Shown here: positions 1 to 8,869 of the stretch, one piece after another
Layout of the letters: each line of letters opens with the position of its first letter
Numbering within the stretch: position 1 is the stretch's first letter
NCBI RefSeq assembly: GCF_017301635.1
Contig: NZ_CP071091.1
Location: forward strand, 5,654,001 to 5,718,000
Direction: 5' to 3'
DNA: 64,000 bases
Origin: Myxococcus landrumus
GTDB lineage: Bacteria > Myxococcota > Myxococcia > Myxococcales > Myxococcaceae
Translations under genes and position numbers: made by a program
Notes under the pieces: generated by a model
Seen by the model: the letters and a program-made list of their open reading frames with translations, nothing else
What the model was told of the DNA's origin: nothing
Databases searched by the model: none

Positions 1-204
1 CCAGGCCGGCCAGCAGCCTCCTCCGGGGATGCCGTCCGCACCAAGCGCCGGGCGCCTGCTCCCTTACACGCTCCCTCTGACATTGGGGCAAGTGTCTGGA
101 ATCTGGCGGCTTTTCCGCGCGCTCGGCCTCGCACGTCGTGCGCCTCTGGAGGACCCACGAGGGCGACTGGCCGCGCAGTGCCCACTGGGAGGATGATTCC
201 CCGC
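1..204. other. Left edge, no gene seen
   Basis: No coding region with convincing codon use is visible here. A GGGAGG ribosome-binding sequence at 187-192 belongs to the next gene. The stretch probably holds that gene's promoter, but I could not pick out a convincing -35/-10 pair. Confidence 0.5.
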
Positions 205-849
205 ATGACCGAAGGGGAGTACTTGAAGGGGGGCTTCTTCCTACTGGCGCTGCTCTCCCTCGCCATCACGCTCTGGGTGAACTACCGGATCGACCAGACG
301 ACGAAGAGGGTGTGGCACATCTTCGCGACAGCCCGTGACTGGAGCTACGCGGAAATCGCACGGCAGCTCGAAGTCCTGGGCCTTCACCATGGCGCCCAGG
401 TCTCCCTGGTCACCGAGTACCGACACCAGGGAAGAGGGGCCCAACGGGTGGCGGTCCTGCGCGTGGACATGAGCGACATCCTTCCCTCCAGCCTCCACCT
501 GGAGCCCAAGCACTTCCTCGACAGGGTCCTCCAGGTCTTCGACAAGAAGGACAACGAGGTGGGCGACCAGCAGTTGGACGCCGCGCTGTACCTGAAGGAC
601 CTCACTCCCGAGGTGCGCGCGTACGTCGTCGCGCCCCAGGTGAAGGAGTCCCTGCTGAGAGTCAGCAAGGGCTACCGGCACTTCGTCATCATCGGGGGAC
701 TGCTGGAGGTGACCTATCATCGCGGTGTGCCCTTCACCGCCGTCGACCTGGAGAAGTTCGTCGCCCCAGCACTCGCTTTCGTGGATGCACTCCGGACGGC
801 GGTAAACCCCACCGCCGTCTCGGAGCTCCACCCCGCTCAGCGAGGCTGA
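205..849 (+). CDS. Membrane-anchored protein of unknown function
   Basis: I do not recognise a family. The 214-residue protein has one hydrophobic segment near residues 7-24 (FFLLALLSLAITLWV), then a soluble, mixed-charge domain of about 185 residues with no cysteine and no obvious catalytic motif. This suggests an inner-membrane anchor with one exposed domain. In-frame ATGs lie at 178, 193 and 205. GGGAGG at 187-192 overlaps or abuts the first two and lies 12 nt before the third, so 205 is the best guess. The 3' end overlaps the end of the convergent sorbosone-dehydrogenase-like gene by 13 nt. Codon use fits a real gene; function is unknown. Confidence 0.7.
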   Translation: MTEGEYLKGGFFLLALLSLAITLWVNYRIDQTTKRVWHIFATARDWSYAEIARQLEVLGLHHGAQVSLVTEYRHQGRGAQRVAVLRVDMSDILPSSLHLEPKHFLDRVLQVFDKKDNEVGDQQLDAALYLKDLTPEVRAYVVAPQVKESLLRVSKGYRHFVIIGGLLEVTYHRGVPFTAVDLEKFVAPALAFVDALRTAVNPTAVSELHPAQRG

Positions 850-3560
850 CGCCGCCGCCGCACCAGCGCCAGCACCGCCAAGGCTCCCCAGGCCAGCGCG
901 CCCACGGGAGCCGCGCCACATCCACAGCCGCCTCCCGAGGGGAAGGGCAACGGTGGCTCCTTTCCCGCATCCGGCTCTCCCCCACCCGCGTCGGGAGTCC
1001 CCGCATCGGGCGGCACCAGCGTGCAGTCTCCAGTCCCCACGCACACCTTCACCTCGGCCTCCGCGCGATTCCCCCGGGTGTCCACCACGACGAAGCGCAC
1101 CAGGTGTCCTCCGGGCGCCAGGTCCGTCGTGTCCCAGCGGTTGTGCTCGCCACCGAAGTGGAAGTGATTGTCCGTGCGCTCATCGACGTAGCGCCGCTCT
1201 CCGTCCACGTAGAACTCCGCCTGCGTGCAGCCCACGTCGTCCTCGCAGTCGCCGTAGAACTCCGCGGACGCGCCAGAGACACGCGCCTCCGCCGTGGGCT
1301 GCGTGAGCTTCGCGACCGGCGGCTCGTCCTGCTTCACCGTGATGGAGAACCGCTGAGCGGCTTCGGGGGCCACGCCGTTGGCAACGCGCACCGCGACGTC
1401 CACCGTCATCTCCGTGGTGGGCGTCCAGGAGATGAGGCCCGTGGCCCCGTCGATGCTCATCCCCGGAGGTGAAGCCGTGAGCGAATACGTGGCCGCGGGA
1501 CGGGCTCGCGCCTCCACGTCGTAGCGGTACGGGTTGCCCACCACCGCCGTGGTGAGCGCGGTAGAGGTGATGTCCGGCGCCAGGTCGTTCATGTCCACCT
1601 CCGCCACCGTCACCGTGCGCGAGTCCAGGCCCGTGGCGGCGACAGAGAACGTGGCGACCCCATCCGCGTTGTCGGCATCGGCGGCGGCCGCCAGCGTCAC
1701 CGTCTGCGGCGTGTTCCAGTTGCTCGGCGTCAACGTCAGCGACGCCCCCTCCTGCACGGTCAGGTCCGCATCACCAGAGGTGCGCGCCACGCTCACCGTG
1801 ACGTTGCGAACGGGGGCACGGGAGAGCGCCACCGTGAACGTCGAGGTGCCGCCCTCGGGGACGTTGACGTTGCTCGACGAGAGCACGAGCTGCGCGGAGT
1901 TGTCCTCGATGGTCGTCGCCAGCACGGACTCCGACGTGAGGCCGCTCGACGACACGGTGAAGGTGGCCGTGTCCTGCACGGCGTCCGCATCCTCCAACGC
2001 CTCGAGGGTCACCACGCGAGGGACACTCCAGTCGTCCAGCGTGAAGGTGAAGGTCGCCGGACCGGAGATGCGCAAATCCGAGCTTCCGCCCGGAGCGCGG
2101 TAGACATCCACCACCACGGGGCCCGAGGGCGCCTGCGCCAGCCGCACGGTGAAGGTGGCCCGGCCGCCTTCGACGACGCGGGGATACAGCCCCGACACCA
2201 CCAGCCGCTGACCGGTGGGGGTGGGGACGATGCGGCGCAGGTGGCCGCCCTGGACGCCAATCGTGTACAGCGCGCCGTCCGGGCCCACCGCCGCGTCGAC
2301 ATACGACGAGAAGCTGTCGCCCCACCGGTCCACCGTCGCCACGGTGTTGTCCGCCGCCAGTGTGGCACGCATGAAGGTGGCGTCGACGTAGTCGCCGAAG
2401 AAGTAGTTGCCTCGGTACTCTGGCGGGAACAGCGTGGCGTCATAGAAGACGCCGCCATTCATGCAGCCCCCCAACCGCTGCGTCGTCGCCGAGCCGCCAC
2501 CACTGCTCGCGTCCGCCACGCCCGCCTGCGCCACGGTGAACGTCGTCGCGCTCGGGGTGCTGGCGACGTAGAAGTCTCCGTTGAACGAGGCATCCGTCAC
2601 GCCAGCGAGGGTGAGCTTCTCTCCCTTGCGGAAGCCATGGGTGGCGGTGGTGGTGAAGGTGGTGACGCCGCCTGAGCGCACCGCGCCGCCCGCGATGAGG
2701 GTCCGCTCATCGGTGCCCTTGGTGCGGTACTTGATGACGGGGGTGATGTACTTGTTCGTGGCCGGCTGGTTGTTCTCATAGTCGTTGTAGCCGGCGTGGT
2801 CTCCGCTCTTCACCACGAAGGCCTGCTCGTAGTTGGTGCCCACCACGTTGACCCACAAGAGGCCGGTGCTCGGCTGGAAGGTCAGGGTGAAGGGGTTGCG
2901 GAAGCCGCGCGCCCAGATGCGCTCATTGTTGGGCCCCACGCCGTCGTTGAACGGGTTGTCGTTCACCGGTGAGCCATCGCGATTCACCCGGCTCACCTTC
3001 GCGGCCAGCGACGTGAGGTCCGCGTCCACGCCCGTGCCGTTGCCCAGGTCGCCGATGGCGAAGTACAGCTTGCCGTCCGGCCCGAAGCCCAGCGCGCCAC
3101 CGTCGTGGTTCTCGCCTCGCGTGGGGAGCCCCGAGACAATCACCGTGCGCGCCGTGCCCGCGCCGTTGAGGTCGGTGTAGCGGACAATCTGCTGCTCCGA
3201 GGCGGAGACGGTGACGAAGATGTAGACGTAGCGGTTGACGGTGTAGTTCGGGTCGAACGCGATGCCGATGACGCCACACTCGCTGTTGGTTTCAACCACG
3301 GGCTCCCTGGCGAACAGGCTCGTCACCAGGGTGGTGCCGCCCGGCGTCGTCGTCCGAGGCAAGCCATTGCTCGTCGCCACCACCCGCACGTCACCCGACT
3401 TGATGGTGACGAACAAGCGCCCGGAGCCATCCGGCGCCCACGCCAGGCCCGTGGCCTGGCTCAAGTCATTCGACGTGTAGACCGTCTCGGTGAAGCCCGA
3501 GGGGACCGCGGCCCAGGCGGGCGCTGCGAGCAAGAGCAACAGGGTCAGCAGTTGGCGCAT
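837..3560 (-). CDS. PQQ-type sugar (sorbosone) dehydrogenase-like protein with MYXO-CTERM tail
   Basis: This is an exported protein of about 907 residues. The start at 3560 gives an ideal signal peptide (MRQLLTLLLLLAAPAWA); an ATG six codons upstream would add a charged extension. Residues about 20-430 match the glucose/sorbosone dehydrogenase six-blade propeller (GLAWAPDGSGRLFVT, GALGFGPDGKLYFAIGDLG, RIWARGFRNPFTL). That fold usually oxidises sugars with PQQ at the cell surface. A threonine-rich module is inserted in it at about 290-358. Two Calx-beta-like repeats follow (each with an NW or DW motif and P.TVTL strands), then a putative Ig/cadherin-like domain and an Ig-type domain. The C-terminus has GGGCGCG, a hydrophobic stretch and RRRR, the MYXO-CTERM sorting signal for outer-surface attachment. 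Actual enzymatic activity and substrate cannot be read from sequence. Confidence 0.85.
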   Translation of the reverse strand: MRQLLTLLLLLAAPAWAAVPSGFTETVYTSNDLSQATGLAWAPDGSGRLFVTIKSGDVRVVATSNGLPRTTTPGGTTLVTSLFAREPVVETNSECGVIGIAFDPNYTVNRYVYIFVTVSASEQQIVRYTDLNGAGTARTVIVSGLPTRGENHDGGALGFGPDGKLYFAIGDLGNGTGVDADLTSLAAKVSRVNRDGSPVNDNPFNDGVGPNNERIWARGFRNPFTLTFQPSTGLLWVNVVGTNYEQAFVVKSGDHAGYNDYENNQPATNKYITPVIKYRTKGTDERTLIAGGAVRSGGVTTFTTTATHGFRKGEKLTLAGVTDASFNGDFYVASTPSATTFTVAQAGVADASSGGGSATTQRLGGCMNGGVFYDATLFPPEYRGNYFFGDYVDATFMRATLAADNTVATVDRWGDSFSSYVDAAVGPDGALYTIGVQGGHLRRIVPTPTGQRLVVSGLYPRVVEGGRATFTVRLAQAPSGPVVVDVYRAPGGSSDLRISGPATFTFTLDDWSVPRVVTLEALEDADAVQDTATFTVSSSGLTSESVLATTIEDNSAQLVLSSSNVNVPEGGTSTFTVALSRAPVRNVTVSVARTSGDADLTVQEGASLTLTPSNWNTPQTVTLAAAADADNADGVATFSVAATGLDSRTVTVAEVDMNDLAPDITSTALTTAVVGNPYRYDVEARARPAATYSLTASPPGMSIDGATGLISWTPTTEMTVDVAVRVANGVAPEAAQRFSITVKQDEPPVAKLTQPTAEARVSGASAEFYGDCEDDVGCTQAEFYVDGERRYVDERTDNHFHFGGEHNRWDTTDLAPGGHLVRFVVVDTRGNRAEAEVKVCVGTGDCTLVPPDAGTPDAGGGEPDAGKEPPLPFPSGGGCGCGAAPVGALAWGALAVLALVRRRRQPR

Positions 3561-3710
3561 GTGCCCAGGATACCGCACGCACGAGACAGACCCGACGCGT
3601 CAACGATTCATCGCGTCCTCACCGGCTCGCACTCCCGCCGATTTCTTTCAACGCGGCTGCGCCATTCACGGCGGCCTGGCGCCACGACACGGAGCTTTCC
3701 CCGGAGACAC

Positions 3711-5594
3711 CTACCAGTCGTCGCGAGTGACCCGATACATGACCGCGCCGCTCGAGGGACAGTCGAAGAGCCGCTCGAAGACAGGGGCGCGGTCCAGCAG
3801 GAGGCGCTCCGCGGGACTGTCCCGGCCCACGCTGACCCAACGGGGCTTCAGGGCGCGGAGCTTGTCCAGGTACACGTCGTCGGCGCCGTCGTGATTGACG
3901 AACTCCACGCGGTTGCGCAGGTCCTGGGTCCAGTACTCCCCCAGGAACGTGGTGGCGCTGTCGTAGGCCACGACATCACCGGGCTTGAGCTCCTCCTCTC
4001 GCAAGCGCGCCGCGTGGGGAGGCCACAGCCAGCCCATCCGCTCACGCACGCGGTCCGTGTCGCGCAGGCCCGGCACGGCGCGACGTCCCATCGTCGGCAG
4101 GACTTGATAGCCCACGGCGGCCTTGGCGAAGGACGCCACGCACAGGAAGGCCGCGAGGGCGGACAGCGGAACCTGGAGGTAGCGCGTGCGCACCTGGCGA
4201 TGCAGCACGGCCAGCGCGACGAGCCCCGCCGCCGGAAGCCCCAGGGTGAAGCGTCCCCACCACGCCGCGGGCACCAGCACGGACAGGCCCGCGAGCAATG
4301 GCAGCGACAGGCGCAGGAAGCGCTCCCGGCTGAAGACCGCGAACGCGCTCACCCACAGCAGCGCGGGCAGCAGCAGATACGGAAAGAGCCAGCCATAGGC
4401 GCGCTCGCGCACGTCGGGCCAGTACATGCCCTCGGGCGCGGTCCAGGCATCCACCATGCGCCGGAAGGCCCCAGGCGAGCCGAAGAAGGCCGGCGGCCCG
4501 GTGATGTCCTCCGCGCGGATGGGGCCCGCGAGCTCATGCCCCCACACGCTCATGCGCGCGGGCCAGAAGGGATTGCCCGTGCGCGCCACGTTCTCCACGT
4601 AGGTGGGCGCGCCCAGCCAGAGCAGCAACAACAGCGCGAGCGCCGTCTGCCCCAGCACCCGGCCGCGAGTCCCCTTCGCGCGCCACAACACCTCCGCGCC
4701 CCGCGCGAGCAGCAGCGGCGACATCAGCGCGAGGTGGAACAACCCCGACACCTTCGTGCCCGCGTACAGGCCCATCGCCAGCAGCGTCAGCGTGCGCGCG
4801 GGGGGGCTCCAGTCCCGCTCGGTGAGGAAGTAGAAGGCGGTGATGAACAGCGAGCCCGCGACCACGTCGGCGTGGGAGGTGTGGAGCTGGAGGGCCACCG
4901 CGGGCAGCGCCAGCCACATCGCGCCCAGGGACGCGGACAGCGCGGGGCTCGCGCTCGCCCGGCGGCACCACGCGGCCACCGCGAGCGCGCCCAGCACACC
5001 GAAGGGAACCTGCGACAGGTCATCCAGGCGCGTGTGCCGAGGCAGGAGCACGTTCCAGACGGACAGCAGCTCGGTGAGCTCGGGGTAGCCGTTGACGTAC
5101 CAGACGGAGGTCTCCACCCAGGTGATGCTGCCCGTCTGCACCGCGTAGTTCGTCTTGGGGACGTGGTACCAGACAACGTCCCAGGCCCAGTTGGGGAAGT
5201 GCCAGATGATGGAGCACGAGACGATGAGCGCGCAGGCCGCCGGAACCAGGGCCCACGCGGCCAGCTCCTGACGCCGCCAGATGTCTCGCAGCAGCCGCGG
5301 CGGCGCGCCCACGTCCGCGCGCAGACAGGAGACGAGCTCCGCGCGGCCCACCCGGCGCACGGCGAAGGCCAGCAGTCCTCCGTGCAGCAGCAACCCGGCC
5401 ACGGCGAGTTGGAGCCGGCCCAACTGTCCGACGAGGCCCAGGCCTTGGACACAGGTGAGGATGCTCGCGGAGCCGAAGAGGAGCGCGCCCATCCAGCGCT
5501 CCAGCGTCGGGCGCTCACGCAGCAACGCGGTGGACAGGGCCCACGCGGCGACCACCGCCAGCAACGACTCCAAGGCCCAGAGTGTCCATCCCAT
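3711..5594 (-). CDS. Polytopic membrane protein, GT-C glycosyltransferase-like
   Basis: The 627-residue protein has roughly ten or more hydrophobic segments and a soluble C-terminal domain of about 120 residues. Short luminal loops after the first helices carry aromatic and acidic residues (FPNWAWDVVWYHVPK, VWYVNGYPELTELL). That layout recalls GT-C glycosyltransferases and PMT/ArnT relatives, which move sugars from polyprenyl carriers; I see no signature that fixes the family. It sits 9 nt downstream of the PlsC-type acyltransferase on the same strand, so the two are probably co-transcribed and act in envelope lipid or glycan assembly. The start at 5594 gives an immediate transmembrane helix. 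The family assignment is inference. Confidence 0.65.
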   Translation of the reverse strand: MGWTLWALESLLAVVAAWALSTALLRERPTLERWMGALLFGSASILTCVQGLGLVGQLGRLQLAVAGLLLHGGLLAFAVRRVGRAELVSCLRADVGAPPRLLRDIWRRQELAAWALVPAACALIVSCSIIWHFPNWAWDVVWYHVPKTNYAVQTGSITWVETSVWYVNGYPELTELLSVWNVLLPRHTRLDDLSQVPFGVLGALAVAAWCRRASASPALSASLGAMWLALPAVALQLHTSHADVVAGSLFITAFYFLTERDWSPPARTLTLLAMGLYAGTKVSGLFHLALMSPLLLARGAEVLWRAKGTRGRVLGQTALALLLLLWLGAPTYVENVARTGNPFWPARMSVWGHELAGPIRAEDITGPPAFFGSPGAFRRMVDAWTAPEGMYWPDVRERAYGWLFPYLLLPALLWVSAFAVFSRERFLRLSLPLLAGLSVLVPAAWWGRFTLGLPAAGLVALAVLHRQVRTRYLQVPLSALAAFLCVASFAKAAVGYQVLPTMGRRAVPGLRDTDRVRERMGWLWPPHAARLREEELKPGDVVAYDSATTFLGEYWTQDLRNRVEFVNHDGADDVYLDKLRALKPRWVSVGRDSPAERLLLDRAPVFERLFDCPSSGAVMYRVTRDDW

Positions 5595-5603
5595 GCGCGC
5601 GTC

Positions 5604-6329
5604 TCAACCGTGGGCAGACAAGGTCTGTTCGTACAGCGCGCGCACCCGCTCCGCGAGCACCACGGAGTCCTGCCCCAGCGACTCCGGAGGCAGCGGCGGC
5701 AACACGCGCACGCGCATGGAGGCCTTGGGGTTCATCCACGGGCCGTCCCCCAACAACAGGTCCGTCGTTCCCTCCACCACGATGGGCACCACGGGGACGT
5801 GTTCCTCCACCGCGAGCTGGAAGGCGCCGCGCTTGAAGGGCAACCGCTGACCGGGCTGCGCGTAGGTGCCCTCCGGGAAGATGAGGATGGGCATGCCTCG
5901 GCGGAGCCATCGCCGGCAGGGGTCCAGCAGTTGGTGCATGGCGGTGGTGGAGCCTCGGACGATGGGCACATAGGCCAGCAGCGTCATCATCCAACCCACG
6001 AGTGGCAGGGAGAACAACGACGCCTTCGCCACGAACTTGTACGGGTGGTACAGCCCCATCACCGCGAGGATGTCCATGGCGGATTGGTGGTTGACCACCA
6101 GGACACACGGCCCAGGGGGAAGCAGCTCCCGGCCCTCGAAGCGCGTGCGCCAACCGGGTGACAGGTGCAACCACAGCCCATGACACCAGTGGCACACCAG
6201 CCAGTGGAGCATCCGGCGGTCCCGGTCGACCGGAAAGGTGACGAGCAGCAGCAGCGCCCCCAGCGTGAACAGGAGGGGCGCGGTGAGCAGGAAGACGAGC
6301 CAGAACCAGACGGTGACGAGGTACTTCAT
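5604..6329 (-). CDS. 1-acyl-sn-glycerol-3-phosphate acyltransferase (PlsC family)
   Basis: The 241-residue protein has the PlsC-family blocks in order: an N-terminal membrane segment (FWLVFLLTAPLLFTLGALLLL), the catalytic NHxxxxD motif as NHQSAMD near residue 79, and the substrate-binding FPEGTY near residue 150. Enzymes of this family transfer an acyl chain to the sn-2 position of lysophosphatidic acid, or related lysolipids, at the inner membrane. Length is normal for the family. It is first in a two-gene unit with the polytopic protein 9 nt downstream. Because myxobacteria carry several PlsC paralogues, this need not be the housekeeping enzyme, so no gene symbol is given. Confidence 0.88.
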   Translation of the reverse strand: MKYLVTVWFWLVFLLTAPLLFTLGALLLLVTFPVDRDRRMLHWLVCHWCHGLWLHLSPGWRTRFEGRELLPPGPCVLVVNHQSAMDILAVMGLYHPYKFVAKASLFSLPLVGWMMTLLAYVPIVRGSTTAMHQLLDPCRRWLRRGMPILIFPEGTYAQPGQRLPFKRGAFQLAVEEHVPVVPIVVEGTTDLLLGDGPWMNPKASMRVRVLPPLPPESLGQDSVVLAERVRALYEQTLSAHG

Positions 6330-6415
6330 CGTGGTGGGGAGGAAGCGGTGGGCTCACGCCTCGAGGAGGGAGGGAGAGGCGCGAGACGGGGGCTCATCAT
6401 CGGTCCTGGGACATA

Positions 6416-6453
6416 GCGTGCCCGGAGGGGGCAAGGACAGCCTCCGGGCACGC
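6416..6453 (-). terminator. Strong 13-bp hairpin after the protease-like gene
   Basis: GCGTGCCCGGAGG (6416-6428) pairs perfectly with CCTCCGGGCACGC (6441-6453) around a 12-nt loop. It begins 28 nt beyond the stop codon of the leftward gene at 6482. No long U-tract follows on that strand, so it may be a GC-only terminator or an mRNA-stabilising hairpin. Confidence 0.6.
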
Positions 6454-6481
6454 GTCAGGCGCCTGATGGGGGGACGGCCGA

Positions 6482-8596
6482 CTAGGGCAGGCGATAGCCC
6501 GTATGGCACCAACTGGTCGAATAGGCCGTCGCGGGCACCGCGCTCTTGAGCCAGCACCGCGCATTCACGCCCTGGTGACCCGGCTCCACATAGGTATAGG
6601 CGACGCAGCCATTCTCGTTCGCGCAGGCGTCCTCACACAGGACCGGGTCCGCAACGAAGAGGTCGAAGCTGCGGATGTCCTGGCCCGGCCGGTCGATGCC
6701 CGGCTCGTTGACGAATCGTGGCTCATCGACGATGGCGATGTTGTCCACCAGATAGGACCCCGTTCCCGAGGTGACGCCGAACTGGACGTTGTTGTCGTCG
6801 GTCTTCGGCCTGAAGCTGGGCGTACACGTCCGGCTCCACGCGGTTCCCGCGGGGATGTTGTGCCGCACGCGCTCCTCGCCAAGGGACACCACCCGCATGA
6901 CACCGCTCACGACCGGCGTCTCCTTCTTGTGGTCGAAGCAGAGGCGGTAGCGGCCAGCCCCCAGGAGCGCGAACTGCCTGTTGCGGATGGGCCAGCCCGA
7001 GGGGCTGGTCACATCGAACCTCACGCGCAGCGCCCAGTCCGTCTGGGTGGCGGAGTTGACGCCGCGAGGCACGACGCGCCCTCGCCCCCCGGTGACATCG
7101 TTGCGCCAGTGGAACCGCAGGTCCGCGGTGTCCATGTTCATCACCGCGCCGGACTTCACGACATTGATGGCGGCCAGCCGGACATTGAACCGGCTGCTCG
7201 CGCCCATCACCATCAATTGGGCGGCTTGGGCGGTCGGCAGTGTCACTTCCACCGTATGCATTCCCCACCCCGACCCCGGAGGACTCCAGAGCCACCGGCC
7301 CTGAATCTGCCCCTGCCCTGTCCCCGGATTGACCCAGGACATCCCCAGCCACAGGGCCTGCGAGGAATCGGCGGTCACCGTGTCCATCTGGAGCGAGAGC
7401 CTGTACGTGCCGGGCGTGAGGTTCAGGCGCGAGTGGACCATCATCACCTGGTCAGTCGACGAGGGCTGCGTCTTGATGAGCTGGGCCGTGCGGTCCGTGG
7501 TGTTGAAGGACACCGAGGCGAAGGGCGCCGTGTTCAGCGTCCACAGCGCGTTGCGCCGCTCGCTGTCGAAGTCGAGCACATACCAGTCGCGGGTGCTCTC
7601 TCCACGCTGGCGCTCGATGTCCTCCTGCAGGTCGATGAGCTTGTCCCCGTCCTTGTCCATGAGTCCCACGTAGTTCGTCGGCGTCATGCCCAGCGAGGCG
7701 ATGTACGCGGTGTTGAGCCTCACCGGGTCCCGGCCGTCGACGGTGCCATCCAACAGGTACTGCGCGATGGAGAGCGCATTGCGACCCCGTCCATCGGGGG
7801 TGGCGGTGGACAGCGGACCCACGACGATTTTGTGGGTGGTCGCGCTGAGCTGCGAGGAACCACTTGCGCCATAGTTGCTCCACAAGTTCGTGCTGATGCC
7901 GATGGGGCGCTCATGGCTGGTGGTGTAGTCCGGCAGCCCCGTCGAGGGATTCACCTGGACGAAGGCCGGGTCCGTCGTGAAGGTCCCCATGCTGGTCGTC
8001 GAGGTGATGGTCCCCTTCGACAGGAAGCGGACGTCGTACTGAGACGGGGTCGGCGTATCCAGCGGGTTGCCCCAGATGCTGTAGACCGGCTGGCCCACGC
8101 TCAGCGCGCTGGTTTCGAAGTCGAGGTAGCCGTACTTGTCACCCGGACTGACTCCCGAGGCATTCGGGGGACAGAAGTAGAGTGACAGGTCTGAGCTGTG
8201 CCAGGTGTTGTACAGCAGCTTGCAGTTGAAGTCCTCGAAGCGCTTGGCCGTGTTGTTGTCCTCGGCGTACGTCAGGAAGCTCAGCGTCAGCTCGGGCAAC
8301 CCGCCGCAATGGGCCGCGGTGAGCATGAAGTTGGGGCCAATCATCGCCGCGGAGCAATGGATGAAGCCTCCTCCCAGGTCGAACCAGACGGGACTCGCGT
8401 AGCTGGACTTCGCGATGTCCGGGTCGTCGTACCAACGCCAGACGGCCTCGGCGACGCCCCCCGGCTGCTCGGCGACAATCGGGAGCGTCCGCGTTCCAAC
8501 CTCACCGTCGGGTTCCCCCGATGGACCGCTGCCTCCACAAGCCGCCAACAACAGCGTGCCCCCACAACCCATCAGAATGCCACGCAGTCTTCGCAT
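6482..8596 (-). CDS. Trypsin-like serine protease lipoprotein with C-terminal PAN-like domain
   Basis: The protein is a lipoprotein of about 704 residues. The start at 8596 gives a short basic N-terminus and a lipobox ending LLLAAC (Cys20). A trypsin/V8-type protease domain follows: TAAHC with His96, and GASGSS with a candidate catalytic Ser245. The GxSGS form is closer to V8/glutamyl endopeptidases than to the GDSGG of trypsin. Next come two beta-rich regions, possibly carbohydrate-binding or jelly-roll modules, and a cysteine-rich C-terminal segment of about 60 residues (CEDACANENGCVAYTY) resembling a PAN/apple domain, which usually binds protein or carbohydrate. Substrate is unknown. The gene is divergent from zwf, and a strong hairpin follows it. 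Confidence 0.8.
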   Translation of the reverse strand: MRRLRGILMGCGGTLLLAACGGSGPSGEPDGEVGTRTLPIVAEQPGGVAEAVWRWYDDPDIAKSSYASPVWFDLGGGFIHCSAAMIGPNFMLTAAHCGGLPELTLSFLTYAEDNNTAKRFEDFNCKLLYNTWHSSDLSLYFCPPNASGVSPGDKYGYLDFETSALSVGQPVYSIWGNPLDTPTPSQYDVRFLSKGTITSTTSMGTFTTDPAFVQVNPSTGLPDYTTSHERPIGISTNLWSNYGASGSSQLSATTHKIVVGPLSTATPDGRGRNALSIAQYLLDGTVDGRDPVRLNTAYIASLGMTPTNYVGLMDKDGDKLIDLQEDIERQRGESTRDWYVLDFDSERRNALWTLNTAPFASVSFNTTDRTAQLIKTQPSSTDQVMMVHSRLNLTPGTYRLSLQMDTVTADSSQALWLGMSWVNPGTGQGQIQGRWLWSPPGSGWGMHTVEVTLPTAQAAQLMVMGASSRFNVRLAAINVVKSGAVMNMDTADLRFHWRNDVTGGRGRVVPRGVNSATQTDWALRVRFDVTSPSGWPIRNRQFALLGAGRYRLCFDHKKETPVVSGVMRVVSLGEERVRHNIPAGTAWSRTCTPSFRPKTDDNNVQFGVTSGTGSYLVDNIAIVDEPRFVNEPGIDRPGQDIRSFDLFVADPVLCEDACANENGCVAYTYVEPGHQGVNARCWLKSAVPATAYSTSWCHTGYRLP

Positions 8597-8869
8597 TCGC
8601 CGTACGCTACCAGGACGCCCCGTACCGAGGGGCACTCCAGGCTGCTCGGAGACGGACACATTCCAGCGACCTTTGGCGTGCGTCCCCCTCGACTGGGCAT
8701 GGCGAGCGTGGCTTCGTGCTGTTAGAGCAGGGCCCTCGTCACGCCGGGGGCGCGCTATCCAACGCTCCAGACGTCACGCGCACGTCACTGCGCGCACTCT
8801 GTCTTGCCGTCCGGAGACAGGGGGGGCGTAAGGTGGCCGACCACGAAGTCACTCGGAGGAGGCAGCGGA

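Noticed and set aside
3105..6161. A 1018-codon open frame on the plus strand
   Set aside because: It is antisense to the dehydrogenase-like, GT-C-like and PlsC genes, whose motifs and codon use are convincing. The translation is Arg/His/Gln/Gly-rich, typical of a high-GC shadow frame.
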